A stretch of 11,417 bases of DNA, from positions 1 through 11,417 of the forward strand of contig JAADIO010000018.1 in NCBI GenBank assembly GCA_013151235.1, written 5' to 3'. The translations under genes were made by a program, and so were the position numbers. The stretch is from Deltaproteobacteria bacterium. GTDB lineage: Bacteria; CG2-30-53-67. The notes under the pieces are model-generated. The model saw only the letters and a program-made list of their open reading frames with translations, was not told the origin of the DNA and did not search any database. Shown here piece after piece: positions 1-6,720 of this stretch (position 1 is the stretch's first letter; each line of letters opens with the position of its first letter).

Positions 1-12
1 CCGATTTCCTGC

Positions 13-20
13 TGTATAGT
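13..20 (+). promoter_or_regulatory. Possible -10 element of the 6S RNA gene
   Basis: TATAGT at 15-20 differs at one position from the sigma-70 -10 consensus. It would place transcription start near 27-28, about 15-20 bases before the closing stem of the 6S RNA. The -35 region lies outside the window, so this is only a plausible candidate. Confidence 0.3.
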
Positions 21-40
21 ACGGACAGGTAAGCAAACAG

Positions 41-222
41 GATGGTCCCCTGCCTTGCAGGTGATGATCGATGTGTTTTGAGCCAACACATATTTGAATG
101 GGATCTATGTTCGAAAGATGGTGTGCACGCCCTGGCGACAGGGAAGCCTGAAATCTTTGACGGGATACCCACCTGATTTTCAGGTTCAAATAATTTCGGT
201 CACACGGCAAGGCGGGGTCCTC
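41..222 (+). ncRNA. ssrS: 6S RNA
   Basis: 6S RNA mimics an open promoter, binds the sigma-70 RNA polymerase holoenzyme and dampens transcription in stationary phase. Seen here: a closing stem between 47-58 and 207-217 (CCCC-U-GCCUUGC against GCAAGGC-GGGG, one bulged U), extended by GG 44-45 with CC 219-220. The apical hairpin pairs CCCTG 130-134 with CAGGG 139-143 around a GCGA tetraloop. An upper stem pairs AAAGAT 114-119 with ATCTTT 153-158. On the 3' side of the central bubble a small hairpin, ACCTG 171-175 with CAGGT 181-185, sits where E. coli 6S has its CCUUGAACC hairpin, and the GAAGCCUGAAA segment resembles GAAGCCUUAAAA of E. coli. A 5'-side hairpin (ATGTGTT/AACACAT, 71-91) also forms. 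The U-rich run after 220 may mark the 3' end. Exact ends are uncertain; the identification rests on fold plus remembered consensus. Confidence 0.85.
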
Positions 223-720
223 TTTTATTATAGATGCAGTGAAGAGGTCATACAATCTACCGGAAAGGGAACTATACGAACCATTCAACCATCAAAACCG
301 GTCATAACCCTGATCCGGGCGGAGATGGTCACTCAAACGCAGACGTTGGATAGGATGATTGAAGGAGTTCATGGCCGGCGAATAAAGAAGGTTTTCCTCT
401 CTTATGAAAAAATGGTTTGACCGTTGTAAAGGTTCTGTATTCATGTTGTATGAGGTGACCCTTGGATTCGGCGGGAAAGGCCGGTCCGGTATTTTACAGT
501 ACAGGACTGCTGAAAACTGAGGGCTTTCCCGTTTCCTTCAATCGTTCCTGATTTCCTATCCCTTCCTGCGTGCCGGGTCTTCCGGGGGGGTGTTTGCCGA
601 CCGGAAGTTCCCCGCACTCCGAGTTATTTCCTTTTCCTGTTTTGCCTGTAGATTGATCCCCGGTACCTCCTGATTGTTTTAGTATCGTTCCAATGCCTGG
701 ATCGATGGGAGTTAGAACGG
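223..720. other. Gene-free spacer between 6S RNA and rarA
   Basis: About 500 bases without a convincing coding region. An open frame from 94 to 420 begins inside the 6S RNA, has no recognisable protein family and is best read as chance. The segment is pyrimidine-rich near 525-660. It contains one long imperfect hairpin (472-531, listed separately). Its last bases hold the rarA ribosome binding site GGGAG at 707-711. Nothing here resembles a tRNA or known riboswitch. The rarA promoter is probably in this segment, but no -35/-10 pair stands out. Confidence 0.6.
472..531. other. Imperfect hairpin of unknown role
   Basis: CGGGAAAG at 472-479 pairs perfectly with CTTTCCCG at 524-531. The inside can continue with CC 481-482 against GG 521-522, and with either GTCC 484-487/GGAC 504-507 or CAGT 497-500/ACTG 506-509 flanked by TTTT/AAAA. 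The following bases are only mildly T-rich, so it is a poor intrinsic terminator. It could be part of a leader RNA or a chance fold. Confidence 0.3.
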
Positions 721-2064
721 ATGGATCTTTTCCCGGATGAAGAACAGGAACCGAGTGTTCAGGACATACCGCTGGCCTGGCGGATGAGACCCCTTGGTTT
801 TGAGGAGTTTGAAGGACAGTTGCACCTTGTGGGGGAGGGGAAACCTCTGCGGCAGGCGATTGAGGATGACCGGATTCGTTCCCTGATTCTTTATGGACCG
901 CCCGGAACGGGGAAAACCGCCCTGGCCCATCTGATTGCCCGGCGGACGGGCAGAGACTTTTGCAGCCTGAATGCCGTGACGGCCGGTGTCAACGAGATTC
1001 GCAAGGTTGTCGCCCGGGCCGGGGAGAGACGCCGGGCCGGAAAAGGGGGAACCATCCTCTTTGTTGACGAGATCCATCGTTTTAATAAAGTGCAGCAGGA
1101 CGCCCTCCTCCCCGATGTGGAAAGCGGGCGGATTACCCTGATCGGGGCCTCAACGGAAAACCCCTGTTTTGCACTCATTCCGGCCCTCCGGTCCCGGTCA
1201 CAGATTCTGGAGTTCAAATCCCTTGATCGCGAGGTCCTTGAACGAATCATCCGTCGCGCCCTGAATGATTGCAAGCGGGGTCTGGGGAAGGTTCCCGTGG
1301 ATCTTTCCGGAGAGGCACTGGCCTACCTGGTGATGATGGCCAACGGTGATGCACGGAAGGCCCTGAATGTTCTGGAGGTCGCCGTGTCCGCGACGGCACC
1401 GGCGGCGGGGCGGGTGTCTTTGACACGAACGGTTTTAGAAGAGGTCATGCAGCACAAAGCCCTCGATTATGACCGTGACGGCGACGCTCATTATGATACC
1501 GCATCGGCCTTCATCAAGAGTATGCGGGGATCGGATCCCGATGCTGCGGTCTATTATCTGGCCCGGATGATCGAAGCCGGTGAGGATCCCCGGTTTATCG
1601 CCCGCCGTATCGTGATCTGTGCGGCGGAAGATGTCGGCAATGCCGATCCGAGGGCGCTCCTTGTTGCGGAAGCGGTCCTGCAAAGTGTGGAGAAGATCGG
1701 GATGCCGGAGGGGCGGATTCTGCTCGCTCAGGCCGTCACCTATGTGGCGACGGCTCCGAAGAGCAATGCCGCCTATCTCGCCGTGGATCAGGCTTTGGCG
1801 GATATCCGGTCGGGGAAGAGCTTGAGGATCCCCGCTTTCCTGCGGGACACTCACTATTCCGGGGCAAAGGATCTGGGACGGGGAGTCGGGTATCTCTATC
1901 CGCACGATTTCCCGGGACATTTTGTCCCCCAGTCCTATCTGGAGGAAAAACGGAGCTATTATCGTCCGTCGGATCAGGGATATGAGAAGAACATCCGGGA
2001 ACGGATCCTCAACTGGGATCGTCTCCGGAAGCGAAAAGGTTCGGAACAGCAACAGGAGCGGTAA
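721..2064 (+). CDS. rarA: Replication-associated recombination protein A (RarA/MgsA, AAA+ ATPase)
   Basis: RarA is a cytoplasmic tetrameric AAA+ ATPase related to clamp loaders (Mgs1/WRNIP1 family) that acts at stalled replication forks with SSB and RecA. The 447-residue length is normal for the family. Visible motifs: a PLAWRMRP-type N-terminus (17-24), Walker A GPPGTGKT at 59-66, Walker B ILFVDEIH at 112-119, the sensor-1 segment GASTENP at 142-148, and an SRS arginine-finger-like site at 158-160. The C-terminal tetramerisation region ends with the family signature LRDTHYSGAKDLG followed by YPHDFPGHFVPQSYL. The ATG is preceded by GGGAG (707-711) at nine bases, supporting this start. It lies downstream of the 6S RNA and 75 bases before rny. 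In B. subtilis the rarA homologue yrvN also lies close to a 6S RNA gene (known context, from memory). Nothing appears broken. Confidence 0.95.
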   Translation: MDLFPDEEQEPSVQDIPLAWRMRPLGFEEFEGQLHLVGEGKPLRQAIEDDRIRSLILYGPPGTGKTALAHLIARRTGRDFCSLNAVTAGVNEIRKVVARAGERRRAGKGGTILFVDEIHRFNKVQQDALLPDVESGRITLIGASTENPCFALIPALRSRSQILEFKSLDREVLERIIRRALNDCKRGLGKVPVDLSGEALAYLVMMANGDARKALNVLEVAVSATAPAAGRVSLTRTVLEEVMQHKALDYDRDGDAHYDTASAFIKSMRGSDPDAAVYYLARMIEAGEDPRFIARRIVICAAEDVGNADPRALLVAEAVLQSVEKIGMPEGRILLAQAVTYVATAPKSNAAYLAVDQALADIRSGKSLRIPAFLRDTHYSGAKDLGRGVGYLYPHDFPGHFVPQSYLEEKRSYYRPSDQGYEKNIRERILNWDRLRKRKGSEQQQER

Positions 2065-2139
2065 TTTCGTGGATTTAATTGGGAGAAGTTTCACTATAGA
2101 CGGCGGAGGGTTTTTGAAGCCGTTTCTCATCTTTATGCA

Positions 2140-3711
2140 TTGAAGGGGGTGGCGACCATTAATTCAATCTCATGGATCGTCCTGGCCGGAGTGATCGGCG
2201 TTTCTGCAGGACTGATCATCAGCAAAATGTTTTATTCCCGAAAGGTAAAGGATGCCGACAAGGCCGCGGCGTCTCTCCTTGCTTCCGCCAAAAAACAGGC
2301 GGAACAGGCCATGAAAGAGGCACGCATTGAAGCCAAGGAGATGATCTATCAGGCCCGGAGCGATTTCGAAAAGGAAACAAGGGAAATTCGGAACGAGCTG
2401 CAGGCCCGGGAGAAACGTCTCGCCCAGAAGGAAGAAAACATCGAGAAGCGTTTTACCTTGGTGGAGAAGAAAGAACAGGATGTCAAAGGGCGGGAAAAGG
2501 GCCTGCAGAAGGTGGAAAAACGGGTGCTGGAAAAGGAAGCCAGGTACGATCAGGCCCTGAAGGAGCAGGTGCGGATGCTGGAGCGGGTCTCCGGGATGTC
2601 GGCCGTCGAAGCCAAGACAATGCTGATCAAGGAAATGGAAGATGAAGCCCGTTTCGAGTCCGCCAGGATGGTGAAGCGAATCCTCGATGACGCCCGGCTG
2701 AATGCGGAAAAGGAAGGGAAGAATATTATTGCCCTGGCGATTCAGCGTTGCGCCGGTGATTTTATTTCGGAGATGACCGTTTCCGTGGTGAACCTTCCCA
2801 ACGACGAAATGAAGGGGCGGATCATCGGCCGTGAAGGACGTAACATCCGCTCCCTGGAGGCGGCTACCGGCATTGATCTGATCATTGATGATACACCGGA
2901 AGCGGTGATTCTTTCCGGGTATGATCCGATCCGCCGGGAGGTGGCGCGCCGCTCCCTGGAAATGCTGGTCAGTGACGGCAGGATTCATCCCGCCCGTATC
3001 GAGGAAGTAGTCAAGAAGTCTCAGGCGGAAGTGGATAAGTTGATCCAGGAAGAGGGAGAAGCGACGACCTTTGAAGTGGGCGTCAATAACGTCCATTCCG
3101 AAGTGGTCAAGCTCCTGGGACGTCTGAAATATCGGACCAGCTATGGACAGAATGTTCTGAATCATTCCAAGGAGGTGGCGTATCTCTGCGGGGTGATGGC
3201 CTCGGAACTGAACCTGAATGTAGCACTTGCGAAACGGGCCGGTCTGCTTCATGATATCGGTAAGGCCGTGGACCATGAGATGGAAGGAACCCATGCCGGG
3301 ATCGGCGCCGACCTGGCAAAGAAATACGGCGAAGATGAAAAAGTGATCAATGCCATAGCCTCCCATCATGATGATGTCGAAGCGGTCTGTCCGGAATCGG
3401 TCCTCGTGGCGGCGGCCGATGCCCTCTCCGCCGCGCGGCCGGGCGCCCGGAAGGAGAGTCTGGATGCCTATATCAAACGACTGAATAAATTGGAGGAGAT
3501 CGTCAACAAGTTTGACGGCGTGGAAAAGTCCTACGCCATACAGGCAGGCAGGGAGATCCGGGTCATTGTGGAGAATGAACAGGTCTCCGATGAAAGGGCC
3601 GCCGTGCTGGTGAAGGATATCAGCAAGAAGATCGAAGAAGAACTGGCGTATCCCGGCAAGATCAAGGTGACCGTGATCCGCGAGAGCCGTTTCGTGGAAT
3701 ATGCGAAATGA
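2140..3711 (+). CDS. rny: Ribonuclease Y
   Basis: RNase Y is a membrane-anchored endoribonuclease that starts mRNA decay in many bacteria. The protein (523 residues if TTG 2140 is used) has the full family order: an N-terminal membrane segment (about 10-29), a long charged coiled coil (about 35-190), a KH RNA-binding domain with [10 protein letters not shown] at 226-235, and an HD phosphohydrolase domain with LLHDIGK at 369-375 (catalytic H371, D372) and a downstream SHHDD. The C-terminus [10 protein letters not shown] is nearly identical to that of B. subtilis RNase Y. There is no ATG near the expected start: TTG 2140, GTG 2149 and ATT 2158 are all in frame. The only good Shine-Dalgarno (GAAGGGGGT 2142-2150) is best spaced for ATT 2158, which would give 517 residues. 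The stop overlaps the next start as ATGA, implying translational coupling. Confidence 0.96.
   Translation: MKGVATINSISWIVLAGVIGVSAGLIISKMFYSRKVKDADKAAASLLASAKKQAEQAMKEARIEAKEMIYQARSDFEKETREIRNELQAREKRLAQKEENIEKRFTLVEKKEQDVKGREKGLQKVEKRVLEKEARYDQALKEQVRMLERVSGMSAVEAKTMLIKEMEDEARFESARMVKRILDDARLNAEKEGKNIIALAIQRCAGDFISEMTVSVVNLPNDEMKGRIIGREGRNIRSLEAATGIDLIIDDTPEAVILSGYDPIRREVARRSLEMLVSDGRIHPARIEEVVKKSQAEVDKLIQEEGEATTFEVGVNNVHSEVVKLLGRLKYRTSYGQNVLNHSKEVAYLCGVMASELNLNVALAKRAGLLHDIGKAVDHEMEGTHAGIGADLAKKYGEDEKVINAIASHHDDVEAVCPESVLVAAADALSAARPGARKESLDAYIKRLNKLEEIVNKFDGVEKSYAIQAGREIRVIVENEQVSDERAAVLVKDISKKIEEELAYPGKIKVTVIRESRFVEYAK
2142..2150 (+). promoter_or_regulatory. Shine-Dalgarno that questions the rny start
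   Basis: GAAGGGGGT is the only strong ribosome binding site before rny. It lies downstream of TTG 2140 and touches GTG 2149, so it cannot serve either well. It sits seven bases before the in-frame ATT at 2158, the normal distance. This suggests initiation at a rare ATT codon, or a non-SD start at TTG. Confidence 0.5.
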
Positions 3712-4493
3712 AAATACTTTTTATCGGAGATATCGTCGGGAAACCGGGCCGTCAGACCGTGGCACGGATGATCCCCCGTCTGGTGGCACGTTTGGGGGTT
3801 GATCTTTGTGTAGCCAATTGCGAAAACGCGGCCTCCGGATTTGGTTTGACGCCGAAGCTCCATCAGGAGTTGAAGGCGATGGAGATTAGCGTCCTGACGT
3901 CCGGTAATCATATCTGGAGCAAGAAGGAAATCTATCCACTCCTCGATTCGGAGGCGAGTCTCCTGCGTCCGGCGAACTACCCGGACGGGGTGCCGGGACA
4001 CGGCAGTTGTATCGTTTCGACGGCCGGCGGTGAACAGGTTGCTTTTCTCAATCTCATGGGGCGGGTCTTTCTCTACGATCTTGAATGTCCCTTCCGTACG
4101 GCCGAAGCCGAAGTGGCGAAACTTCGGGAGGAGACACCGGCCATCGTGGTGGATTTCCATGCCGAAGCGACCTCCGAAAAGATCGCCATGGGATGGTTTC
4201 TCGACGGCAAGGTCAGCGCCGTGCTTGGAACGCATACCCATGTGCAGACGGCGGACGATACCATCCTGCCGGGGGGGACAGCCTACCTGACCGATGTCGG
4301 AATGACCGGACCGAGCAATTCCGTCATCGGCGTGAAGAAAGAGATCATCATCGACAAGTATCTCCATCAGATTCCGAGACGTTTTGATACGGCAAAGGGA
4401 CCGTGCCGCCTCAACGGCGTGTTGCTCGATATCGACGGGAAAACGGGGCGGGCCAATGAGATCCGAAGATTACAGTTGGAGGAGGAGCCGTAG
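3708..4493 (+). CDS. YmdB-like metallophosphoesterase (TIGR00282 family)
   Basis: This is a calcineurin-like phosphoesterase of the YmdB family, dinuclear-metal enzymes shown in B. subtilis to hydrolyse 2',3'-cyclic nucleotides and to affect biofilm and motility decisions. The 261 residues match the family length (B. subtilis 264). Metal and active-site residues are all visible: D8 in FIGDIVG, E39 and N40 in NCENAA, N67 and H68 in SGNHIW, H151 in [10 protein letters not shown], and H176 and H178 in [10 protein letters not shown]. The family hallmark [12 protein letters not shown] follows (191-202). There is no signal peptide; the protein should be cytoplasmic. Its ATG overlaps the rny stop by four bases and has no separate ribosome site, so translation is probably coupled. 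The rny-ymdB pairing is widely conserved, suggesting a shared RNA-related role. The true substrate in this organism is unknown. Confidence 0.93.
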   Translation: MKILFIGDIVGKPGRQTVARMIPRLVARLGVDLCVANCENAASGFGLTPKLHQELKAMEISVLTSGNHIWSKKEIYPLLDSEASLLRPANYPDGVPGHGSCIVSTAGGEQVAFLNLMGRVFLYDLECPFRTAEAEVAKLREETPAIVVDFHAEATSEKIAMGWFLDGKVSAVLGTHTHVQTADDTILPGGTAYLTDVGMTGPSNSVIGVKKEIIIDKYLHQIPRRFDTAKGPCRLNGVLLDIDGKTGRANEIRRLQLEEEP

Positions 4494-4498
4494 CCCCC

Positions 4499-5845
4499 GT
4501 GGAAAGACTTCCCCTGCCGGAAGGCGTACTCACCGTACACGAACTCATCTCCCGTATTCGAACCTCGCTGGAGCAAACCTTCTCCGCCCAGTGGGTTACC
4601 GGGGAGGTTTCCAATCTCCGGACGCCTCGGTCCGGTCATACCTATTTTTCCCTCAAAGACGCCGATGCCCGGATCCAGGCCGTCTTCTTCCGTCACAAAA
4701 AACGGTATATCCGCTTTGAACCGGAAGACGGCATGGAGGTTCTCTGCAAAGGGAACGTCACCCTTTACGAGATTCGGGGTGATCTGCAGATCAACGTCGA
4801 TTACATGGAACCGCTCGGTGTCGGCGCCCTCCATATTGCTTTTGAACAGATCAAAAAACGGCTGGAACAGGAAGGGCTCTTCGATCCGGCACGGAAGAAG
4901 GTGCTCCCCCTCCTGCCCCGCAAGGTCGGCATCATCACCTCGCCCACGGGGGCTGCCATCCGGGATATTCTCCAGGTCATGGGCCGTCGATTTGCGAATA
5001 TGGAGCTTCTGATCTCGCCCGTGCGGGTCCAGGGGGAGCAGGCCGCGGCTGAAATCGCCTCCGCCATCGAGTCCCTGAACCGCCGGGGGGATCCGGAAGT
5101 CCTGATCCTGGCCCGGGGAGGCGGGTCGATCGAGGACCTGTGGCCCTTTAACGAAGAGATCGTCGCCCGGGCGATTGCGGCCTCCTCGATTCCCGTGGTC
5201 TCCGCCGTGGGACACGAAACCGATTTTACCATTGCGGATTTTACGGCGGACCTTCGGGCCCCGACCCCTTCGGCGGCGGCGGAGATCGTGGTCCGGAACA
5301 AGCTGGATTTGGAAGAGAAAATATCAGGGATCGGTCAGCGACTTCATCTTGCGATTCGAAGGTCCCTGGAACAACTCCGACGAAGAGTGGAACTTTCGGC
5401 GCAAAAGTGTGCGGCGCCGGTACGGACCGTCGGGATGTACCAGCAACGGGTGGATGAGCTCAGTGAAGTTCTCTTCCGGCGGCTTGCGGGGCGGACGGCC
5501 CTGTTACGGGAACGGGTGAAGGGTGTGGAAAGCTCCCTGCGGCTGCTCAACCCGCGGCAGCGGGCACAGGTCCTGCGGGAACATCTTCAGGGGATTGTTC
5601 TGCAACTGCGCCGGGAAGCGCCGAGGTTGATCCGGCCCCGCCGGGATCATGTCGATGCCCTGACTTCCCGGTTGGAGGCGCTGAGTCCTCTGAAGGTCCT
5701 CTCCCGCGGGTATGCCGTCGTGACCCATCCCCCTCAGGTTGCGATCGTTCGGGATGTTGCGAAACTTTCCCGCAGTGACCGGATCGGGATTCGTCTCCAC
5801 CGCGGGGAGGTGGAGTGTATCGTGGACCGGATCATTAAGGAATAA
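4499..5845 (+). CDS. xseA: Exodeoxyribonuclease VII large subunit
   Basis: XseA is the catalytic subunit of exonuclease VII, which with several copies of XseB degrades single-stranded DNA from both ends in the cytoplasm. The 448 residues fit the family. An N-terminal OB-fold (about 12-107) carries WVTGEVSN and GHTYFSLKD. The catalytic domain follows with GIITSPTGAAIRDI (144-157), LARGGGSIEDLW (204-215), GHETDFTIADF (238-248) and RAPTPSAAAE (253-262). A helical coiled-coil segment (about 265-395) leads to the closing LSRGYAVV motif. Translation most likely starts at GTG 4499, eleven bases after the purine run GGAGGAGGAG (4478-4487) that ends the previous gene; a start a few codons later cannot be excluded. 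It lies five bases after the ymdB-like gene, so it is probably co-transcribed. Its partner xseB is 3.4 kb downstream, which is unusual. Confidence 0.96.
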   Translation: MERLPLPEGVLTVHELISRIRTSLEQTFSAQWVTGEVSNLRTPRSGHTYFSLKDADARIQAVFFRHKKRYIRFEPEDGMEVLCKGNVTLYEIRGDLQINVDYMEPLGVGALHIAFEQIKKRLEQEGLFDPARKKVLPLLPRKVGIITSPTGAAIRDILQVMGRRFANMELLISPVRVQGEQAAAEIASAIESLNRRGDPEVLILARGGGSIEDLWPFNEEIVARAIAASSIPVVSAVGHETDFTIADFTADLRAPTPSAAAEIVVRNKLDLEEKISGIGQRLHLAIRRSLEQLRRRVELSAQKCAAPVRTVGMYQQRVDELSEVLFRRLAGRTALLRERVKGVESSLRLLNPRQRAQVLREHLQGIVLQLRREAPRLIRPRRDHVDALTSRLEALSPLKVLSRGYAVVTHPPQVAIVRDVAKLSRSDRIGIRLHRGEVECIVDRIIKE

Positions 5846-5884
5846 GCCCGTCCTTTCCATTCTAAAGAAGTTCCAACCTGCCTG

Positions 5885-6085
5885 AAATATTTGATGGTGT
5901 CGTAAAAAGTCACGAAGCCCTTCGACCCTTCGATCGGCTTCCTTCGACAAGCTCAGGACAGGCGTGCTCAGGGCGAACGGTGTAAGTGATTGATATTCCG
6001 TTCGTGTGGTTCGGCAAGCTCACCATGCTCGGAAGCTTGTCGAACCATGAACGGAATACGACTTTTTACGAGAGCATCAATATTT
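5885..6085. mobile_element. MITE-like element with terminal inverted repeats
   Basis: The arms 5885-5911 and 6060-6085 are inverted copies: 12 bases match perfectly (TCGTAAAAAGTC 5900-5911 against GACTTTTTACGA 6060-6071), and the outer parts match with two mismatches and one bulged base. The 12-mer AATATTTGATGG occurs as an exact direct repeat at 5886-5897 and 6079-6090. If the ends are TGATGG...CATCA (5892-6079), ATATT flanks both sides like a 5-base target duplication. The 201 bases encode no protein, so any movement would need a transposase supplied elsewhere. The interior carries a tandem CCCTTCGA pair (5918-5933) and the hairpin listed below. Similar GTCGTAAAAAGTC-ended repeats occur between genes in deltaproteobacterial genomes, as far as I recall. 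Copy number in this genome is unknown. Confidence 0.6.
5995..6057. repeat. Long palindromic hairpin inside the MITE-like element
   Basis: ATTCCGTTC 5995-6003 pairs with GAACGGAAT 6049-6057, and GGTTCGGCAAGCT 6008-6020 pairs with AGCTTGTCGAACC 6034-6046 with one G-T pair, leaving a 13-base loop. The core TTCGRCAAGCT occurs three times: 5943-5953, 6010-6020 and inverted at 6034-6044. This TTCGACAAGCTCAGG-type sequence is a widespread REP-like repeat in environmental bacteria (from memory). Five T residues at 6063-6067 follow the stem at a distance of five bases, so weak termination after xseA is possible. Confidence 0.65.
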
Positions 6086-6099
6086 GATGGATGACTTTA

Positions 6100-6133
6100 C
6101 CCCACTTTGTGAAAGGGGGGCAAGGGGGGATTT
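6100..6133. repeat. G-rich palindromic intergenic repeat
   Basis: CCCC-A-CTTT (6100-6108) pairs with AAAG-G-GGGG (6112-6120) around a GTG loop with one A-G mismatch, followed by CAAGGGGGGATTT (6121-6133). Read on the minus strand this is an AAATCCCCCC...CCCCCTTT-type unit, a pattern I recall as a common dispersed repeat in Deltaproteobacteria and Nitrospirota. It begins 14 bases after the end of the MITE-like element, so two repeat families sit side by side. Confidence 0.5.
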
Positions 6134-6171
6134 GATGTCGAATAAATCCAACAGATAGGACAGGAGCTTCC

Positions 6172-6720
6172 ATGCCTTTCCGGAAATCGTATTCCAAAAG
6201 GGACGATCGATCTTCATCGTGGTCCGCCCTGTGGTGGTCTGCCATGATTCTCTTTCTCTTCTCGGTTGTCCGGGTTCTTTCCACCCGGCCCGATAGCGGG
6301 CAACTGTCTCTTCCTTCCGCGAAAACGGCTATCCGCCGGGTTGAAATCATCGGTGAGGTGAACCGGCCGGGTGAATATTTCTTTCCGTCGGACGCGACTG
6401 TCGCCAATGCGATCTCTGCTGCCGGGGGTGCGACCGAATTCGCGGATCCCGGAAGACTGAACCTGGATGCCCGGCTTCTTTCCGGGAGTGTCCTGCGGGT
6501 CCCGAATCGTCAGACCGGCTTTGTTACATCCGTCTCGTTGAATCGTTCCCCCCTGCGGGAACTTTGCACCCTGCCGGGGATCGGTCCGAAACTGGCGCAG
6601 CGGATCATTGATGTGCGGAAAGAAAGAGGGGCTTTCCGGTCGATGGAGGATCTCATGGCCGTTCCGGGGATCGGGCAAAAGAAGGCACGGTTGATCTTCC
6701 GGCGGGGGATCCTTCGATGA
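6172..6720 (+). CDS. ComEA-like DNA-binding protein (membrane anchor, SLBB, helix-hairpin-helix)
   Basis: ComEA-type proteins bind incoming double-stranded DNA outside the inner membrane and pass it to the ComEC channel. The 182-residue protein has a charged N-terminus, one membrane anchor (about 19-36), an SLBB-like beta-grasp region with VEIIGEVNRPGEYFF (57-71) and AISAAGGATEFAD (80-92), and a C-terminal pair of helix-hairpin-helix motifs, LPGIGPKLAQRII (134-146) and VPGIGQKKARLI (164-175). The preceding SLNRSPLRELCTL fits the usual NLNxAxxxEL lead-in. AGGAG at 6162-6166 lies five bases before the ATG. The gene follows the repeat block and overlaps comEC by four bases, which strongly supports a role in DNA uptake. 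A general periplasm-facing HhH protein is the alternative. The anchor-SLBB-HhH order resembles ComEA of Gram-positives more than the short form common in Proteobacteria. Confidence 0.85.
   Translation: MPFRKSYSKRDDRSSSWSALWWSAMILFLFSVVRVLSTRPDSGQLSLPSAKTAIRRVEIIGEVNRPGEYFFPSDATVANAISAAGGATEFADPGRLNLDARLLSGSVLRVPNRQTGFVTSVSLNRSPLRELCTLPGIGPKLAQRIIDVRKERGAFRSMEDLMAVPGIGQKKARLIFRRGILR

Noticed and set aside
1-32. Possible tail of an upstream coding gene ending at TAA 30-32
   Set aside because: Only nine codons are visible and they fit no known C-terminus; cannot be supported.
94-420. Open frame of 108 codons on the plus strand at the window start
   Set aside because: It begins inside the 6S RNA and reads through its conserved stems; the product matches no family I know and there is no clear ribosome site.
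2072-2100. Possible promoter (GATTTA, 17-base spacer, TATAGA) between rarA and rny
   Set aside because: The -10-like TATAGA is reasonable but the -35 match is weak, so it is not listed as a feature.
2135-2143. Two-codon ATG-CAT-TGA mini frame before rny
   Set aside because: No ribosome site at a usable distance; more likely chance than a regulatory mini-ORF.
2170-3369. 399-codon open frame on the minus strand
   Set aside because: Antisense to rny along the coiled-coil, KH and HD regions; the His/Leu/Phe-rich product looks like a reverse reading of conserved sequence.
5846-6171. CRISPR array or small RNA gene in the repeat-rich gap
   Set aside because: The repeats are inverted and unevenly spaced, without regular spacers, and no tRNA or rRNA-like structure is present.
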